DNA from: Ectobacillus antri
GTDB lineage: Bacteria; Bacillota; Bacilli; Bacillales; Bacillaceae_G
Assembly: GCF_003852715.1 (NCBI RefSeq)
Contig: NZ_RIAV01000020.1
Coordinates: forward strand, 1 to 52,839
Direction of reading: 5' to 3'
DNA length: 52,839 nt
This document shows, piece after piece, positions 23,795-33,836 of this stretch (the first letter of the stretch is position 1; every line of letters begins with the position of its first letter). A model generated the notes under the pieces. The model was not told the origin of the DNA, made no database searches, and saw nothing but the letters and a program-made list of their open reading frames with translations. The position numbers and the translations under genes are program-made.

Positions 23795-24432
23795 TATACA
23801 AATACTTCCGATGCGACATCTTCCCGTCAAACGTAAACAGCACCGATTTATTCTCAATCACTGTCTCCATATGCACCGTACGCCCCCACAGCTGCTGCAT
23901 ATACGGAATGACCTTCTCCAAATACTTCACGTCAAGCTCAATTCCCTCAAACCAATGCTTTAAATACAGCTCGCCGTTTTTCAAATAATCCCCGTCATTC
24001 ACAGTAATGTACGGAAAACCACCATTCACACGCATGCTCACAAGCTGATCTCGTACATGCTCCCACGACTTATCAACGATTTTATAATCCTTGCCTTGCT
24101 TTTGGAACAGGTACATATCTTCGCGCATAACGAGATCTTTGTTGAGATAATTCCGTAAGAACGAAATATCCGACTCAATTTCCCGCACCTCAAACATTCT
24201 CTCACGACCTGATCCTGGCTTCACGCCATCTTTTTTCATTTCCTCAGTCGGATTGTTATAGCGTTCTTCGATGTCTTCAAAGATCTTCAACCCCAAATAG
24301 TACGGATTAATACTTGTTTTCGATGGCTGAACTACACCTGCATTCAGCTTCGCAAATTCCACTGCTTCCTCGCTTGTCAGGTCCATTTCACGGAGTATGC
24401 GCTGGTGCCAGTAGCTTGCCCAGCCTTCGTTC
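23770..24432. repeat. Partial spoVR direct repeat, left copy
   Basis: About 663 bp that is roughly 90% identical by eye to 25979-26642, in the same orientation, ending abruptly at the bases CCAGCCTTCGTT. The two copies flank a 1.5-kb segment carrying two plus-strand genes. Confidence 0.85.
23787..24432 (-). pseudogene. Partial 3' duplicate of spoVR
   Basis: Matches the last 215 or so codons of the intact spoVR at 26006-27421. Homology begins abruptly at [10 protein letters not shown] (about 24432) and runs through the terminator. An ATG inside gives 199 codons, but no ribosome site precedes it and the N-terminal half is missing. Only about five of roughly 195 residues differ, plus a short C-terminal extension (YSC) caused by loss of the stop, although many nucleotides differ. 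The differences are mostly third-position. It probably arrived from a related genome rather than arising by simple local duplication. Confidence 0.85.
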
Positions 24433-24544
24433 TGTAAAGTTGCTTTAAAACTTAAAATAGATAAAAAAGCAAATGGGTATTTATGTTAAAATAAGAACGG
24501 AATAAAAGCTAAACTTTATCAAATAAATAATAGCGGAGGGAACC

Positions 24545-25369
24545 ATGCCTAAAGTAGAATTAGATAATGTTCATATACATTATGAAGTCAGAGGGGAAGG
24601 TCAACCTATTGTTTTCCTACACGGTTTAGGGGCGAGTTGGAAGATGTGGACACCTCAAATTGAGACTTTTTCTTCAAATTATAAAATGATAATGCTAGAT
24701 TTAAGAGGGCACGGTGAATCTACAAAAACCTTTCCGAATAATCAATTCACCGCAAAAGTGATGGCTGAAGATATAAAAATGTTTTTAGACAAACTTGAGA
24801 TAAGAAAGGTCTATTTAGTTGGATTGTCATACGGATCTGTTACAGCACAGCTGTTTGCCTCTAAGTATCCTAATTATATCGAAAAGCTGGTTTTGTCAAA
24901 TGGATACAGTGAAATTCCTACTAATGTTTCAGGTTGGGTTTTAAAACTGTCCAATGCAATCTTCAAAATGATGCCCTATGATACAATTATTAACTTAATG
25001 ATGAAAGTGTACGGTAAAGATGAATTTACAAAGAAAGTATTACGAGATTCTTTTACCTTTGATAAAGAAATGCTTTTATTAGCCAAAAACTCCGAATTCC
25101 CTACACATACAAACGAATTAAAAAATATTAACGTCCCAACTCTAGTTATGGGTGGCGATAGAAAAGTAATGGGGGTCGATGAACGAAAAGGTTCTCAAAT
25201 TTTATTCAACAATATCCCAAATTCAACACTTGCTTTATTTAAAAATGCTTTTGATCCCATAAGTACAATGGAGAAAGATATTTTTAATGAGATGATTCTT
25301 GACTTTTTAGAAGGGAATCAATTTAAGCAATATAAAGAAGTAAGCATATATACAAAAAACAACTCATAA
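24545..25369 (+). CDS. Alpha/beta hydrolase with an unusual His position
   Basis: A 274-residue hydrolase. VFLHGLGASWKMW is the oxyanion segment, LDLRGHGES follows, and the nucleophile Ser lies in GLSYGS (about residue 98). Near the C-terminus, where related proteins have NAGHP and the catalytic His, this one reads NAFDP. If that alignment is right the triad is broken and the enzyme may be inactive or use another residue. ATG at 24545 follows GGAGG. It lies inside the segment bounded by the two spoVR copies, together with the NUDIX gene, suggesting joint acquisition. Confidence 0.75.
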   Translation: MPKVELDNVHIHYEVRGEGQPIVFLHGLGASWKMWTPQIETFSSNYKMIMLDLRGHGESTKTFPNNQFTAKVMAEDIKMFLDKLEIRKVYLVGLSYGSVTAQLFASKYPNYIEKLVLSNGYSEIPTNVSGWVLKLSNAIFKMMPYDTIINLMMKVYGKDEFTKKVLRDSFTFDKEMLLLAKNSEFPTHTNELKNINVPTLVMGGDRKVMGVDERKGSQILFNNIPNSTLALFKNAFDPISTMEKDIFNEMILDFLEGNQFKQYKEVSIYTKNNS

Positions 25370-25505
25370 AACCTACTTAAGTTATATCCTTATTAGCATT
25401 TATTTCTTTAGTTTATAAACGAATATTAAAAAACAGCATGGATGAAATTCTAAAAAAATCAGTTATTCCAAATAATAAAATTCAGAAGAAAGCAGGCTAT
25501 ACATA

Positions 25506-25946
25506 GTGAAACCTAAGCTTAGGGCAGAAGGAATCGTTTCAAATGCGGATAGAACAATGTTTCTTGTTCAATGTGATTTGGAAGAGAGTTTTTATCGCCT
25601 TCCTGGTGGAAGTATTGAATTTAGAGAGTCAGCTGCTGAAGCCATTGTAAGGGAACTATTAGAAGAATATAATTTGTTAGTGTACGTGGGAGAGCTTGTT
25701 TGTATTGATGACAGTATTTTTGAGTACAACAGTAAAAAGAACCATCATTATACTTTAATACATCATTGTCTTGTTCAAATACCAGGAAATAAAGAAGCTT
25801 TTATACATAAAGAACTGCCAGAAGTAAAACTCGTTTGGCGTACTGTTGACCAGTTAAATCAGAAACCGATGTACCCTAATGGTATACTTAATATTATAAT
25901 TTCTGACACTAATAGCATTACTCATATCCCTATAGCAAAGTCTTAA
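25506..25946 (+). CDS. NUDIX hydrolase
   Basis: A 146-residue protein with the Nudix box GGSIEFRESAAEAIVREL followed by LEEYNL, matching GX5EX7REUXEEXGU except that the Gly near the end is Asn. Such enzymes hydrolyse nucleoside diphosphates linked to another group, with Mg2+ bound by the Glu residues of the box. The substrate is unknown. It starts with GTG at 25506 behind a weak ribosome site. It lies between the hydrolase gene and the intact spoVR, inside the inserted segment. Confidence 0.8.
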   Translation: MKPKLRAEGIVSNADRTMFLVQCDLEESFYRLPGGSIEFRESAAEAIVRELLEEYNLLVYVGELVCIDDSIFEYNSKKNHHYTLIHHCLVQIPGNKEAFIHKELPEVKLVWRTVDQLNQKPMYPNGILNIIISDTNSITHIPIAKS

Positions 25947-25978
25947 TACACAACAATATTTAAGAAAAGAACCTGATG

Positions 25979-26642
25979 AAAAAAGCTGCTGAATCCTCAG
26001 CAGCCCTACAAATACTTCCGATGCGACATCTTCCCATCAAACGTAAACAGCACCGACTTATTCTCAATCGTCGTCTCCATATGCACCGTACGCCCCCACA
26101 GCTGCTGCACATACGGAATGACCTTCTCCAAATACTTCACATCCAGTTCAATCCCCTCAAACCAATGCTTCAAATACAGCTCGCCGTTTTTCAAATAATC
26201 GCCGTCATTCACAGTAATGTATGGAAATCCGCCGTTTACACGCATGCTCACGAGCTGATCGCGCACATGCTCCCACGACTTATCAACGATTTTATAATCC
26301 TTACCTTGCTTCTGGAAGAGATACATATCTTCACGCATGACAAGGTCTTTGTTGAGGTAGTTGCGCAGAAATGAAATGTCAGATTCAATCTCCCTGGCCT
26401 CAAACATCCGTTCACGTCCTGAACCTGGTTTGACTCCATCCTTCTTCATTTTCTCGCTTGGGTTGTTGTAGCGTTCTTCGATATCCTCAAAGATTTTCAA
26501 TCCCAAATAGTACGGATTGATACTTGTTTTCGACGGCTGAACAACACCTGCATTCAGCTTCGCAAATTCCACTGCTTCCTCGCTTGTCAGGTCCATTTCG
26601 CGAAGGATACGCTGGTGCCAATAACTTGCCCAGCCTTCGTTC
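25979..26642. repeat. Partial spoVR direct repeat, right copy
   Basis: The 3' end of the intact spoVR plus its terminator; matches 23770-24432. Confidence 0.85.
25981..26004 (-). terminator. Terminator of spoVR
   Basis: GCTGCTGA, loop ATCC, TCAGCAGC followed on the minus strand by TTTTTTC. Confidence 0.8.
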
Positions 26643-27421
26643 ATGATTTTTGTCTCCAGCTGCGGCCAGAAATACAGCATTTCCTCACGCATCATTGTGA
26701 GAATATCACGCTGCCAGTCCTCCAAGTCTCGTGCATATTGTTCAATAAAGAGCAAGATATCCTTTTCAGGCTGCGGTGGGAATTTCTTTTTTCGTTTTAC
26801 TTTCGGTTCATCTCTCTTTTTATTGCGCTGATCTAAGTCCCATAAATCGTCATATGGGCTTGAGGATTTTGTTTCTTCCTCTTCTTCAAGCTCTTCAAGA
26901 GTCCAAGCAAGCTTAGAACGCATGAGTGACGGATCGATGTGCTCTTGGATCGCAAGCACTGCGTCTAAAAATTTTTCCACTTCCTGCTTGCCGTGTTCAT
27001 GCTCATAATGCTTGACGCGGTCGGCTGTTGCTGCCATACTCTCAACCATATCGCGCTTTGTGTTACTAAAACGCACATTATTTTTAAAGAAATCACAGTG
27101 CGCTAACACGTGTGCGACGATAAGTTTGTTTTGAATGAGCGAGTTTGTTTCCAATAAAAAGGCGTAGCACGGATTTGAATTAATTACAAGTTCGTAAATT
27201 TTACTTAATCCTAAATCATAATGCAGCTTCATTTTATGAAATTGCTTACCAAAGCTCCAATGTGAAAAGCGTGTTGGCATGCCGTAGGCGCCGAATGTAT
27301 AAATAATATCGGCAGGGCAAATTTCATAGCGCATAGGATAAAAGTCCAAGCCAAACCCTTCTGCAATTTCTGTAATTTCATCAATTGCATATTCCAGTGC
27401 TTTATAATCTTCCGCTTTCAC
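26006..27421 (-). CDS. spoVR: Stage V sporulation protein R
   Basis: A 471-residue SpoVR, about the usual length. It shows [11 protein letters not shown] near residue 79, [28 protein letters not shown], and the conserved core [10 protein letters not shown] near 275. SpoVR is needed for proper spore cortex formation in B. subtilis; its biochemical role is not settled. It starts with GTG at 27421 behind GGGGGG. The gene is intact, but its 3' third is duplicated at 23770-24432. Confidence 0.92.
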   Translation of the reverse strand: MKAEDYKALEYAIDEITEIAEGFGLDFYPMRYEICPADIIYTFGAYGMPTRFSHWSFGKQFHKMKLHYDLGLSKIYELVINSNPCYAFLLETNSLIQNKLIVAHVLAHCDFFKNNVRFSNTKRDMVESMAATADRVKHYEHEHGKQEVEKFLDAVLAIQEHIDPSLMRSKLAWTLEELEEEEETKSSSPYDDLWDLDQRNKKRDEPKVKRKKKFPPQPEKDILLFIEQYARDLEDWQRDILTMMREEMLYFWPQLETKIMNEGWASYWHQRILREMDLTSEEAVEFAKLNAGVVQPSKTSINPYYLGLKIFEDIEERYNNPSEKMKKDGVKPGSGRERMFEAREIESDISFLRNYLNKDLVMREDMYLFQKQGKDYKIVDKSWEHVRDQLVSMRVNGGFPYITVNDGDYLKNGELYLKHWFEGIELDVKYLEKVIPYVQQLWGRTVHMETTIENKSVLFTFDGKMSHRKYL

Positions 27422-27567
27422 ACCATTCCCCCCTTTTCTCCGTTACTTCAATGTATGAAGCAAACGAGCATTTCATGAGAAAGAGGGTTCATGACTGATT
27501 AATTTGTTGTTTTATCTAGGAATTCAGCCACTTTTCGGTTATTCTCACTATTATTTCGGTCAAACAA

Positions 27568-27590
27568 AAAAGGTCCGCTTAGCGGAACCG
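27568..27590 (-). terminator. Terminator of the ydbST pair
   Basis: Minus strand GGTTCCGC, TAA loop, GCGGACC then TTTTTTG; one base is bulged. Confidence 0.75.
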
Positions 27591-29012
27591 TCATCCGTTT
27601 TTCATATAAGGGAATACAGTAGGTTCTTTTTCATACGAATACCATTTACGTACAGATGTACCTGTACTTTCATCCACATCCACTAATGAAAAAGCATTGT
27701 ACGCGACACCTACTTTTACATATACCTTTATGGTGCATAAGCTAGTTGGTTCTTGTACCATTGTTTTTTGAACAGTGAGCGATTGAATACGATGTCGCTT
27801 TATTATAACAGTCGTACGTCCGAGGAAACGAGTACGAAATATAATTTGCTGATTAGTTATCATCCAGCCTGCATCTTTATATCTTCTATAACCGAGCCAA
27901 AGTCCAAGTAAGTAAAGGACAGGTAAAACATACTTTATAAATGTAAAAAAATAAGCGGTAATAGATAATAGTAAAACGGGAAGTATCGTACGAAACATGT
28001 ATCTTCTACGTGCTCGGTGCGGAAGGCGCTGCAATGCAGTTTGTATCTCAAAATCAGGTAAGAAATGCTTGAATAAGAAAGGTAGCTCCTTTATTTTTAC
28101 AAGCGGAAAGCTGACGATTTTACTGTCCTCTCCCTCATCTGCACCAGCGCTGATTAAACGAACCGAAGCAAATCCGAACCATTGTCTCACTATATTCTCT
28201 TCAATTTTTACCGCTTGTATGCGCCCCAGCGGGATGATCATTTTCTGTTTGTGAAATAATCCTCTAGTTATAATGAGATTGTCTTCTTGTCTAATTAGTC
28301 GAAAATCATAATACTTCTGATATACAATTAAAATACCAATAATCCACATAATAAACACAGAAAACAGTAAAAATCCTACATAAAATAACGGTTGATGTGT
28401 ATATAAGTCCGATAATTTGAGCGGAATGATAATGTAATCACCAAATTCTGTATACAAACCAGCTACAGCTGAAAGAACAATACCTACCGTACCTGAAGTA
28501 ATCGCATAAAATAATAGGTGCCTTGATGATAAAGTGCGCATATAAAGAGACGAATCTTTCCCTGTTGCATGAGAATGTCTTGTAAGAACACTTCGTAATT
28601 GACGGGCCTCTTCTTTCGAAATTGCTCTTAAAACAAGCTCAGGACCTGTCCCCCCTGCTGTCTCTATTTGTAGCTGCACGAGTCCAAACCATCTATGCAA
28701 TATGTTTTCTTGTTCGTTCGTGGATTGAATACGATCAATCGGAATAGAGCGTTTACTGTGAAACAGTAAACCATGTTCAATAATAAGATTTGTCCCGTCT
28801 AACGTATACGTGAAGGTTTTCCAGCTTAGGAAGGAAGAAATTGTAACTCCTACTAAAAACAAGCCGATTAGTACCATTGTGTTCACAAACGTTGAAAAAG
28901 GAAAAGATTTGCTGAAGTTGACTAAAACAATTGTATATAACGGAAATAAACTCCATGTGTATTTACATATGGTAAATGCAATTGCAATAGGATGTAATCT
29001 TTTTTTATACAT
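27591..29012 (-). CDS. ydbT: YdbT-like membrane protein with bPH2 domains
   Basis: A 473-residue membrane protein with at least three bacterial PH-like (bPH2, DUF304) repeats: FTYTLDGTNLIIEHGLLFHS near 67, RLIRQEDNLIITRGLFHKQK near 237 and GWMITNQQIIFRTRF near 385. Two-helix membrane hairpins lie between them. Its start overlaps the end of ydbS by 8 bp. The pair is conserved in Bacillus. It has been linked to resistance to certain bacteriocins; I treat that as a family note, and its basic function is unknown. Confidence 0.85.
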   Translation of the reverse strand: MYKKRLHPIAIAFTICKYTWSLFPLYTIVLVNFSKSFPFSTFVNTMVLIGLFLVGVTISSFLSWKTFTYTLDGTNLIIEHGLLFHSKRSIPIDRIQSTNEQENILHRWFGLVQLQIETAGGTGPELVLRAISKEEARQLRSVLTRHSHATGKDSSLYMRTLSSRHLLFYAITSGTVGIVLSAVAGLYTEFGDYIIIPLKLSDLYTHQPLFYVGFLLFSVFIMWIIGILIVYQKYYDFRLIRQEDNLIITRGLFHKQKMIIPLGRIQAVKIEENIVRQWFGFASVRLISAGADEGEDSKIVSFPLVKIKELPFLFKHFLPDFEIQTALQRLPHRARRRYMFRTILPVLLLSITAYFFTFIKYVLPVLYLLGLWLGYRRYKDAGWMITNQQIIFRTRFLGRTTVIIKRHRIQSLTVQKTMVQEPTSLCTIKVYVKVGVAYNAFSLVDVDESTGTSVRKWYSYEKEPTVFPYMKNG

Positions 29013-29502
29013 CTTCTGTCGCCACCCTTGCCAGCGCCGATAGTTGATTGCGAAGACGTTCTGCCTCTTCCACCGCTACGGCCGGGATTTCGTGTGTAGT
29101 CGCAGCTGTTGTAATTTCTACAGCAGCCAGTCCATACTTACGTAAAAAAGGCCCTTGGCGTATATCTACATGCTGTACGCGAATCATCGGCACTAATGTT
29201 TTTTTTGTTATGAATACACCATGCTGTAAGTCAATCTCTTGCGCTTGAATCGCATAACGCCATCTTTGCCAACGTAGCCTTGGAAAGATAAAGATTGTGA
29301 ATAATATATGTATAAATAAAGTCATGCCAAGTCCTATATGCAGCATTGTCATATCGCGAAATGAAGGAAATATAAGAAAAACAGCGCCATAAATGGCAAC
29401 TATGACAACATTTATCACAATGGCGGTCAAACGCCATACTTGAACAGCACGTTCATCTATGTAATGCTCTAGCCTTGACTGCAAAGGAAACACCTCAATC
29501 AT
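29005..29502 (-). CDS. ydbS: YdbS-like bPH2 membrane protein
   Basis: A 165-residue protein with two N-terminal membrane segments (about 28-75) and one bPH2 domain (IQAQEIDLQHGVFITKK, then RVQHVDIRQGPFLRKYGLA). It is the small partner of YdbT and is translated from the same transcript with overlapping ends. The ribosome site before ATG at 29502 is only moderate (AGAGGTAAG at a long distance), so a slightly different start is possible. Confidence 0.83.
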   Translation of the reverse strand: MIEVFPLQSRLEHYIDERAVQVWRLTAIVINVVIVAIYGAVFLIFPSFRDMTMLHIGLGMTLFIHILFTIFIFPRLRWQRWRYAIQAQEIDLQHGVFITKKTLVPMIRVQHVDIRQGPFLRKYGLAAVEITTAATTHEIPAVAVEEAERLRNQLSALARVATEDV

Positions 29503-29635
29503 AATTTCTGCTTACCTCTATCTAACCATACTTTTTCGGCATTTTATATAACAATTTCCTAACAAATTCTTTCAGGCTTAATTTTGTCTGATTGTCATAC
29601 ACTAATCTCAACTCCTCAAGCAAGGAGGGCTTGTG

Positions 29636-29902
29636 ATGAATATACAACTGACAGAGGGCTACACCGATTACGACAAAGCGCTATACTATACGTATTGCTG
29701 TAATTGGGATCAACTTCTCATTTTAATGGTGCAAACAAAAGACGAAGTGTTTTCAAAACGAATAGAGCATTTTATGCACGCTTATAAGTATGCAAAAGAT
29801 TTAGCCGAGGTCGATAAGCAGCTGCAGCTTATGTTTCAGTATATTGACCATGCAACACAAAAGTCGTATGAAGCATATCAGCACGAGCAAGTACAAATGT
29901 AA
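29636..29902 (+). CDS. YhdB-like small protein
   Basis: An 88-residue soluble protein: YTDYDKALYYTYCCNWDQLL, then LMVQTKDEVFSKRIEHFMHA. This pattern matches my memory of the B. subtilis YhdB family. The function is unknown. ATG at 29636 follows AGGAGGG with 7-bp spacing; the GTG just before it is less well placed. A terminator follows directly. Confidence 0.65.
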   Translation: MNIQLTEGYTDYDKALYYTYCCNWDQLLILMVQTKDEVFSKRIEHFMHAYKYAKDLAEVDKQLQLMFQYIDHATQKSYEAYQHEQVQM

Positions 29903-29909
29903 ACATGTA

Positions 29910-29930
29910 GGGATTCGCATAGCGAATCCC
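29910..29930 (+). terminator. Terminator after the YhdB-like gene
   Basis: GGGATTCGC, loop ATA, GCGAATCCC then TTGTCTGTATATTTT. Confidence 0.75.
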
Positions 29931-29992
29931 TTGTCTGTATATTTTCCCTTTTACGGCTCATACTAAATATAAATGTGTTAGGATGTGATAAT

Positions 29993-30916
29993 TTGAAGCA
30001 ATTATTCATTCTCCTTATAGCGATATGTATAGCCGGTTGTCAATCACAAGGAAATACTGGAAAACAAGAACCAATCGGCGATACCCCTGTTAAACATGCA
30101 CCTTTTTACGGCGTAAAAGATGAGAACGGCCGCATCAATATCTTGGTTCTTGGTGTCGACTCTAGGGGTGAAAAACACTCCCGTTCCGATGCCATTATGG
30201 TCGCGCAATACGACCCTAAGCATCAAAAAGCCAAACTGGTGTCTATTATGAGGGATAGCTATGTTAAAATTCCTTCTTATGCAAAGGGCTACAATAAAAT
30301 CAATACGGCCTATTACTTAGGTGGTCCTGAGCTGCTTCGTAAAACCATTAAAGAAAATTTCGGAATTGACGTGCAGCACTATGTGACAATTGATTTCGAA
30401 GGATTTGTAAAAATTGTAGATGCCGTTGCACCTGAAGGAATTGAGGTAGATGTACCACAGCGCCTTATTGATGATATGGGATTAAAGCTAGCAGCTGGTC
30501 GCCAGCGTTTGCATGGGCGTGAACTCCTCTCGTACGCAAGATTTCGTCATGATGCAGAAAGTGATTTCGGACGTGTACAAAGACAACAACAAGTTTTAAA
30601 TGCCTTAAAAGATGAATTCTCCAATAAGGCAAGCTCATTGGACGGCATGTTCAAACTACCTGGCATGGGACAAGAGTTAATGAAATATGTGGAAACCGAC
30701 ATGAGTACACAAACTATTTTATCCATTGGCGGAAGTATGTTACTTAATCCAATTACAGAAGTACAAACCATGCGTATCCCCGTACAAGCTGGCTATCAGG
30801 ATAAAACCTATAAACATGCAGGTGCTGTACTAGAGCTGGATTTTATTAAAAACCGGGCTGCATTAAAAGAGTTTATCATTGATGAACCAAAGCCTGTAAA
30901 CGAATCAACCAAATAA
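29993..30916 (+). CDS. LytR-CpsA-Psr (LCP) family lipoprotein-like protein
   Basis: A 307-residue LCP protein. The LCP core includes NILVLGVDSRGEKHSRSDAI (the Arg and Asp residues of the lipid-pyrophosphate site), VSIMRDSYVKIP, and YARFRHDAESDFGRVQRQQQ. LCP enzymes attach teichoic acids or other polymers to peptidoglycan. Unlike most LCP proteins, which have a membrane helix, this one has a short signal and a lipobox-like AGC (Cys about residue 16), so it may be a lipoprotein. I chose TTG at 29993 because it makes the signal sequence start cleanly; GTG at 29975 is an alternative. Confidence 0.85.
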   Translation: MKQLFILLIAICIAGCQSQGNTGKQEPIGDTPVKHAPFYGVKDENGRINILVLGVDSRGEKHSRSDAIMVAQYDPKHQKAKLVSIMRDSYVKIPSYAKGYNKINTAYYLGGPELLRKTIKENFGIDVQHYVTIDFEGFVKIVDAVAPEGIEVDVPQRLIDDMGLKLAAGRQRLHGRELLSYARFRHDAESDFGRVQRQQQVLNALKDEFSNKASSLDGMFKLPGMGQELMKYVETDMSTQTILSIGGSMLLNPITEVQTMRIPVQAGYQDKTYKHAGAVLELDFIKNRAALKEFIIDEPKPVNESTK

Positions 30917-30944
30917 AAAAACAAGGCTTTGGCCTTGTTTTTTT
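30916..30944. terminator. Bidirectional terminator between the LCP gene and pgcA
   Basis: AACAAGGC, loop TTTG, GCCTTGTT with A and T tracts on the two sides. The two genes converge here. Confidence 0.8.
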
Positions 30945-32667
30945 ATAGTCTCGCATTTACTTGTTCCATAAATGCTTCTGAGATCTCTGCAAGCTTTACC
31001 TCGCTGCTTTCTAGACTAGTACCCGTCACACCGAAGTAAAACTTCACTTTCGGCTCTGTTCCAGAAGGACGTAAACATACCCATGAACCGTCTTCCAAGA
31101 AATATTTTAATACATTGGATTTTGGCAGTTGAATTTCTTCTGTATCACCATTGATATCTGTGCTGACACTTGTTTTATAGTCCTCCGCCTTTGTAACGCG
31201 AAGCCCTGCAAACTCAACAGGCGGCTGTTGACGGAAAGAAGACAGCAGGTTTGCGATTTGCTCTGCACCGTCTTTTCCTTTTAGAGTTAAGGACTTTAAA
31301 CCTTCACGGTAAAAACCATACTTCTCGAAAATTTCAAGCAGTCCTTCATATAACGTCATGCCACGTTTTTTATAGTATGCTGCAGCTTCAATTGCAAAAA
31401 GGGTTGCTTGTACCGCATCTTTATCACGTACAAAATCTCCGATAAGATAACCATAGCTTTCCTCATATCCGAACTGGAATGTATATTCACCTGTTGTTTC
31501 ATATTCCTTAATTTTTTCACCAATAAATTTAAATCCTGTTAATGTATCAAGTGTTTGTAAACCATAAGCGCTAGCTATAGCACGTCCAATCTCTGACGTA
31601 ACAATGGTTTTTAATACAATACCGTTTGCAGGTAAAATTCCCTTTGCTTTTTTCTGAGAAAGCAAGTACTCAAGTAAAATAGCACCTGTTTGATTTCCTG
31701 TTAACACAACATACTCACCATTTGTATTCTTAACGGCTACACCTAAGCGATCAGCGTCTGGATCTGTTGCAACAAGAATATCAGCATCAATTTTTATACC
31801 GTATTCAATCGCTAAAGTAAAAGCCTCGTGCTCTTCTGGGTTCGGTGATGTAACAGTAGAGAAATTCGGATCCGGTAATTCCTGCTCTGCCACTACAGTC
31901 ACATTCGTATAGCCAAGTGCAGCTAAAGCCTTACGTACCGGCTTGTTAGCTGTTCCATGTAATGGAGAAAACACTATTTTCAGTTCATCATCCGCAAGTT
32001 CAGGGTTAACAGAGATTGTTTTTAACATCTCTACATACTTTTCATCCATCTCTTCGCCAATCATTTTAATAAGGCCTTTTTCTTTTAAAGCTTCTTCAGT
32101 TTCTACAACAAGATCTAACTCATTCTCAACAGCATTTACATAATCAATCACCATATCCGCTTCTTTCGGCGGCAATTGGCCTCCGTCTTCACCATATACT
32201 TTATAACCGTTGTACTCAGGCGGATTGTGACTTGCTGTTACGACAATCCCAGAAAAAGCGCCAAGCGTACGTAATGCAAAAGACAGCTGCGGTGTTGGGC
32301 GAAGCTCCTCAAACACATATGTTTGAATGCCGCGTGAAGCCAACGTTTTTGCGGCTTCCATTGCAAATTCCGGTGATTTATGGCGAGAATCATATGCAAT
32401 TGCTACGCCGCGACGCTTTGCCTCTTCTCCAAAAGACTCAATAAAGCGTCCTAATCCTTCTGAAGCTTTACGTACTGTGTATATATTCATTCGGTTGGTT
32501 CCCGGTCCAATTTCACCGCGCATACCGCCCGTACCAAATTCTAGATTTTTATAAAAGCAATCTTCTAATTCCTTTTCATTTTCGCTGACGCGAAGTAAAT
32601 CCTGTTTTACATCCTCAGCTAGTTGCGGAGCGTTTGCCCAGCGTTCATAAGTTGTTTTCCAATTCAC
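30943..32667 (-). CDS. pgcA: Phosphoglucomutase (alpha-phosphohexomutase)
   Basis: A 574-residue enzyme, close to B. subtilis PgcA (about 581). Four domains are visible: the phosphoserine loop [15 protein letters not shown] (Ser near residue 146), the metal loop [11 protein letters not shown] near 305, the sugar loop [11 protein letters not shown] near 400, and the phosphate loop [13 protein letters not shown] near 540. It interconverts glucose-6-P and glucose-1-P, feeding UDP-glucose for glycolipid and teichoic acid anchors. It starts with GTG at 32667 behind GGGAGAGGA. Confidence 0.92.
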   Translation of the reverse strand: MNWKTTYERWANAPQLAEDVKQDLLRVSENEKELEDCFYKNLEFGTGGMRGEIGPGTNRMNIYTVRKASEGLGRFIESFGEEAKRRGVAIAYDSRHKSPEFAMEAAKTLASRGIQTYVFEELRPTPQLSFALRTLGAFSGIVVTASHNPPEYNGYKVYGEDGGQLPPKEADMVIDYVNAVENELDLVVETEEALKEKGLIKMIGEEMDEKYVEMLKTISVNPELADDELKIVFSPLHGTANKPVRKALAALGYTNVTVVAEQELPDPNFSTVTSPNPEEHEAFTLAIEYGIKIDADILVATDPDADRLGVAVKNTNGEYVVLTGNQTGAILLEYLLSQKKAKGILPANGIVLKTIVTSEIGRAIASAYGLQTLDTLTGFKFIGEKIKEYETTGEYTFQFGYEESYGYLIGDFVRDKDAVQATLFAIEAAAYYKKRGMTLYEGLLEIFEKYGFYREGLKSLTLKGKDGAEQIANLLSSFRQQPPVEFAGLRVTKAEDYKTSVSTDINGDTEEIQLPKSNVLKYFLEDGSWVCLRPSGTEPKVKFYFGVTGTSLESSEVKLAEISEAFMEQVNARL

Positions 32668-32870
32668 GTTTATCCTCTCCCACCTTGAAGTCTTATTGAG
32701 TCAGAATGCTATTTCCTGTGCAATAATTCGACAAGAATCATACTTATCCTGCAAATAAAATTTGTTCTGACTATATGTAAAGAACATTCGTGTATTATCA
32801 TATCATTTTTTACCCGATGCTAGTAGTCAAGGGAAATAATTTCTATTATCAAAATTCACCGCAAATACAT

Positions 32871-32899
32871 TTTACATAAGAAATGACTCGTACTATAAT
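32871..32899 (+). promoter_or_regulatory. SigA-type promoter of bdbC
   Basis: TTTACA, a 17-bp spacer and TATAAT (32894-32899), about 35 bp before the start codon. Confidence 0.65.
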
Positions 32900-32933
32900 T
32901 TAGTTAGTAACAGTAGAAAAGAGGGAAACCTGC

Positions 32934-33365
32934 ATGACGACTGAAAAAAAATTAGAGTATGCACTGTTCACTGCTTGGGCTACTTCTTTAACGGCAACAT
33001 TAGGGAGCTTATATTTTTCTGAATTCATGAAATATGAACCTTGTACACTCTGCTGGTATCAGCGCATTTTAATGTACCCATTCGTCTTGCTTCTTGGTAT
33101 AGCTATGCTCCGCAAAGATTATACAATTGCCGTTTACACACTGCCGCTTGCATCCATTGGTGCGTGTTTTTCCATGTATCATTATGCGCTGCAAAAAATT
33201 CCTGCTTTATCAGAAGCTGGTGCCTCCTGCGGTCGTGTTCCTTGTACGGGGGATTACATTAATTGGTTTGGCTTTATCACGATTCCCTTCCTAGCTCTTA
33301 TCGCTTTTATCGTTGTTGCAGTTACCAGTGGATTTATATTAAGAAAAGGAGCTTTCAAAGCATGA
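32934..33365 (+). CDS. bdbC: DsbB-family thiol-disulfide oxidoreductase
   Basis: A 143-residue membrane protein with four membrane segments. The first redox pair is in CTLCWYQR (about 36-39) and the second in ASCGRVPCTGDY (about residues 97-102). DsbB/BdbC proteins pass electrons from a thioredoxin-like partner to quinone. ATG at 32934 follows GAGGG. Its stop overlaps the ATG of the thioredoxin-like gene (ATGA), so the two form a coupled pair. Confidence 0.9.
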   Translation: MTTEKKLEYALFTAWATSLTATLGSLYFSEFMKYEPCTLCWYQRILMYPFVLLLGIAMLRKDYTIAVYTLPLASIGACFSMYHYALQKIPALSEAGASCGRVPCTGDYINWFGFITIPFLALIAFIVVAVTSGFILRKGAFKA

Positions 33366-33775
33366 AAAAAATGGTTATCTTTACACTGATTCTTGTCGCT
33401 TTACTCGGTGCCATTGCCTTTGTATCTACACAAGAGAAAAAATCTGACAGCAAGGCTGAGTACTATCAAAATTCTGTTTCATTAAATGAATTAGATAAGC
33501 TGGTCAAAGACAAAAAAGATTTAATTGTTTATTTTTATCAAACATCCTGCGTACATTGCGCACGTGTATCACCAGTAATTGTACCGATGACAAAAGACAT
33601 GGGTATTGATATGAAAGTAATCGACCTTCAAAAATATCAAGCAGGCTGGGACAGCTATAAGATTACCGGAACACCAACTGTCATCCATTTCAAAGATGGA
33701 CAAGAAGTAGACCGTATTCAAGGTGAACAAGAAAAAGATACATTTAAACAGTGGTTTGAAAAAAATCGACCATAA
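33362..33775 (+). CDS. Membrane-anchored thioredoxin-like protein, likely partner of BdbC
   Basis: A 137-residue protein with an N-terminal membrane anchor (about 4-21) and a thioredoxin fold. The active site is QTSCVHCARVSP, a CxxC with VH between the cysteines, and the cis-Pro loop is TGTPTVIHF. It is smaller than the usual BdbD, which has a DsbA helical insertion. It probably oxidises or isomerises exported proteins and is recycled by BdbC. ATG at 33362 follows AAAAGGAGC; a longer reading upstream is out of place because it overlaps bdbC. Confidence 0.85.
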   Translation: MKKMVIFTLILVALLGAIAFVSTQEKKSDSKAEYYQNSVSLNELDKLVKDKKDLIVYFYQTSCVHCARVSPVIVPMTKDMGIDMKVIDLQKYQAGWDSYKITGTPTVIHFKDGQEVDRIQGEQEKDTFKQWFEKNRP

Positions 33776-33807
33776 CAAGAAAAACTGCTAGTTCAGCTTG
33801 GCAAAAA

Positions 33808-33836
33808 AACAAGGTGTCACAGGACGCCTTGTTTTC
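33808..33836. terminator. Bidirectional terminator
   Basis: AACAAGGTGTC, loop ACAG, GACGCCTTGTT then TTC. It separates the thioredoxin-like gene from the convergent L,D-transpeptidase. Confidence 0.75.
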
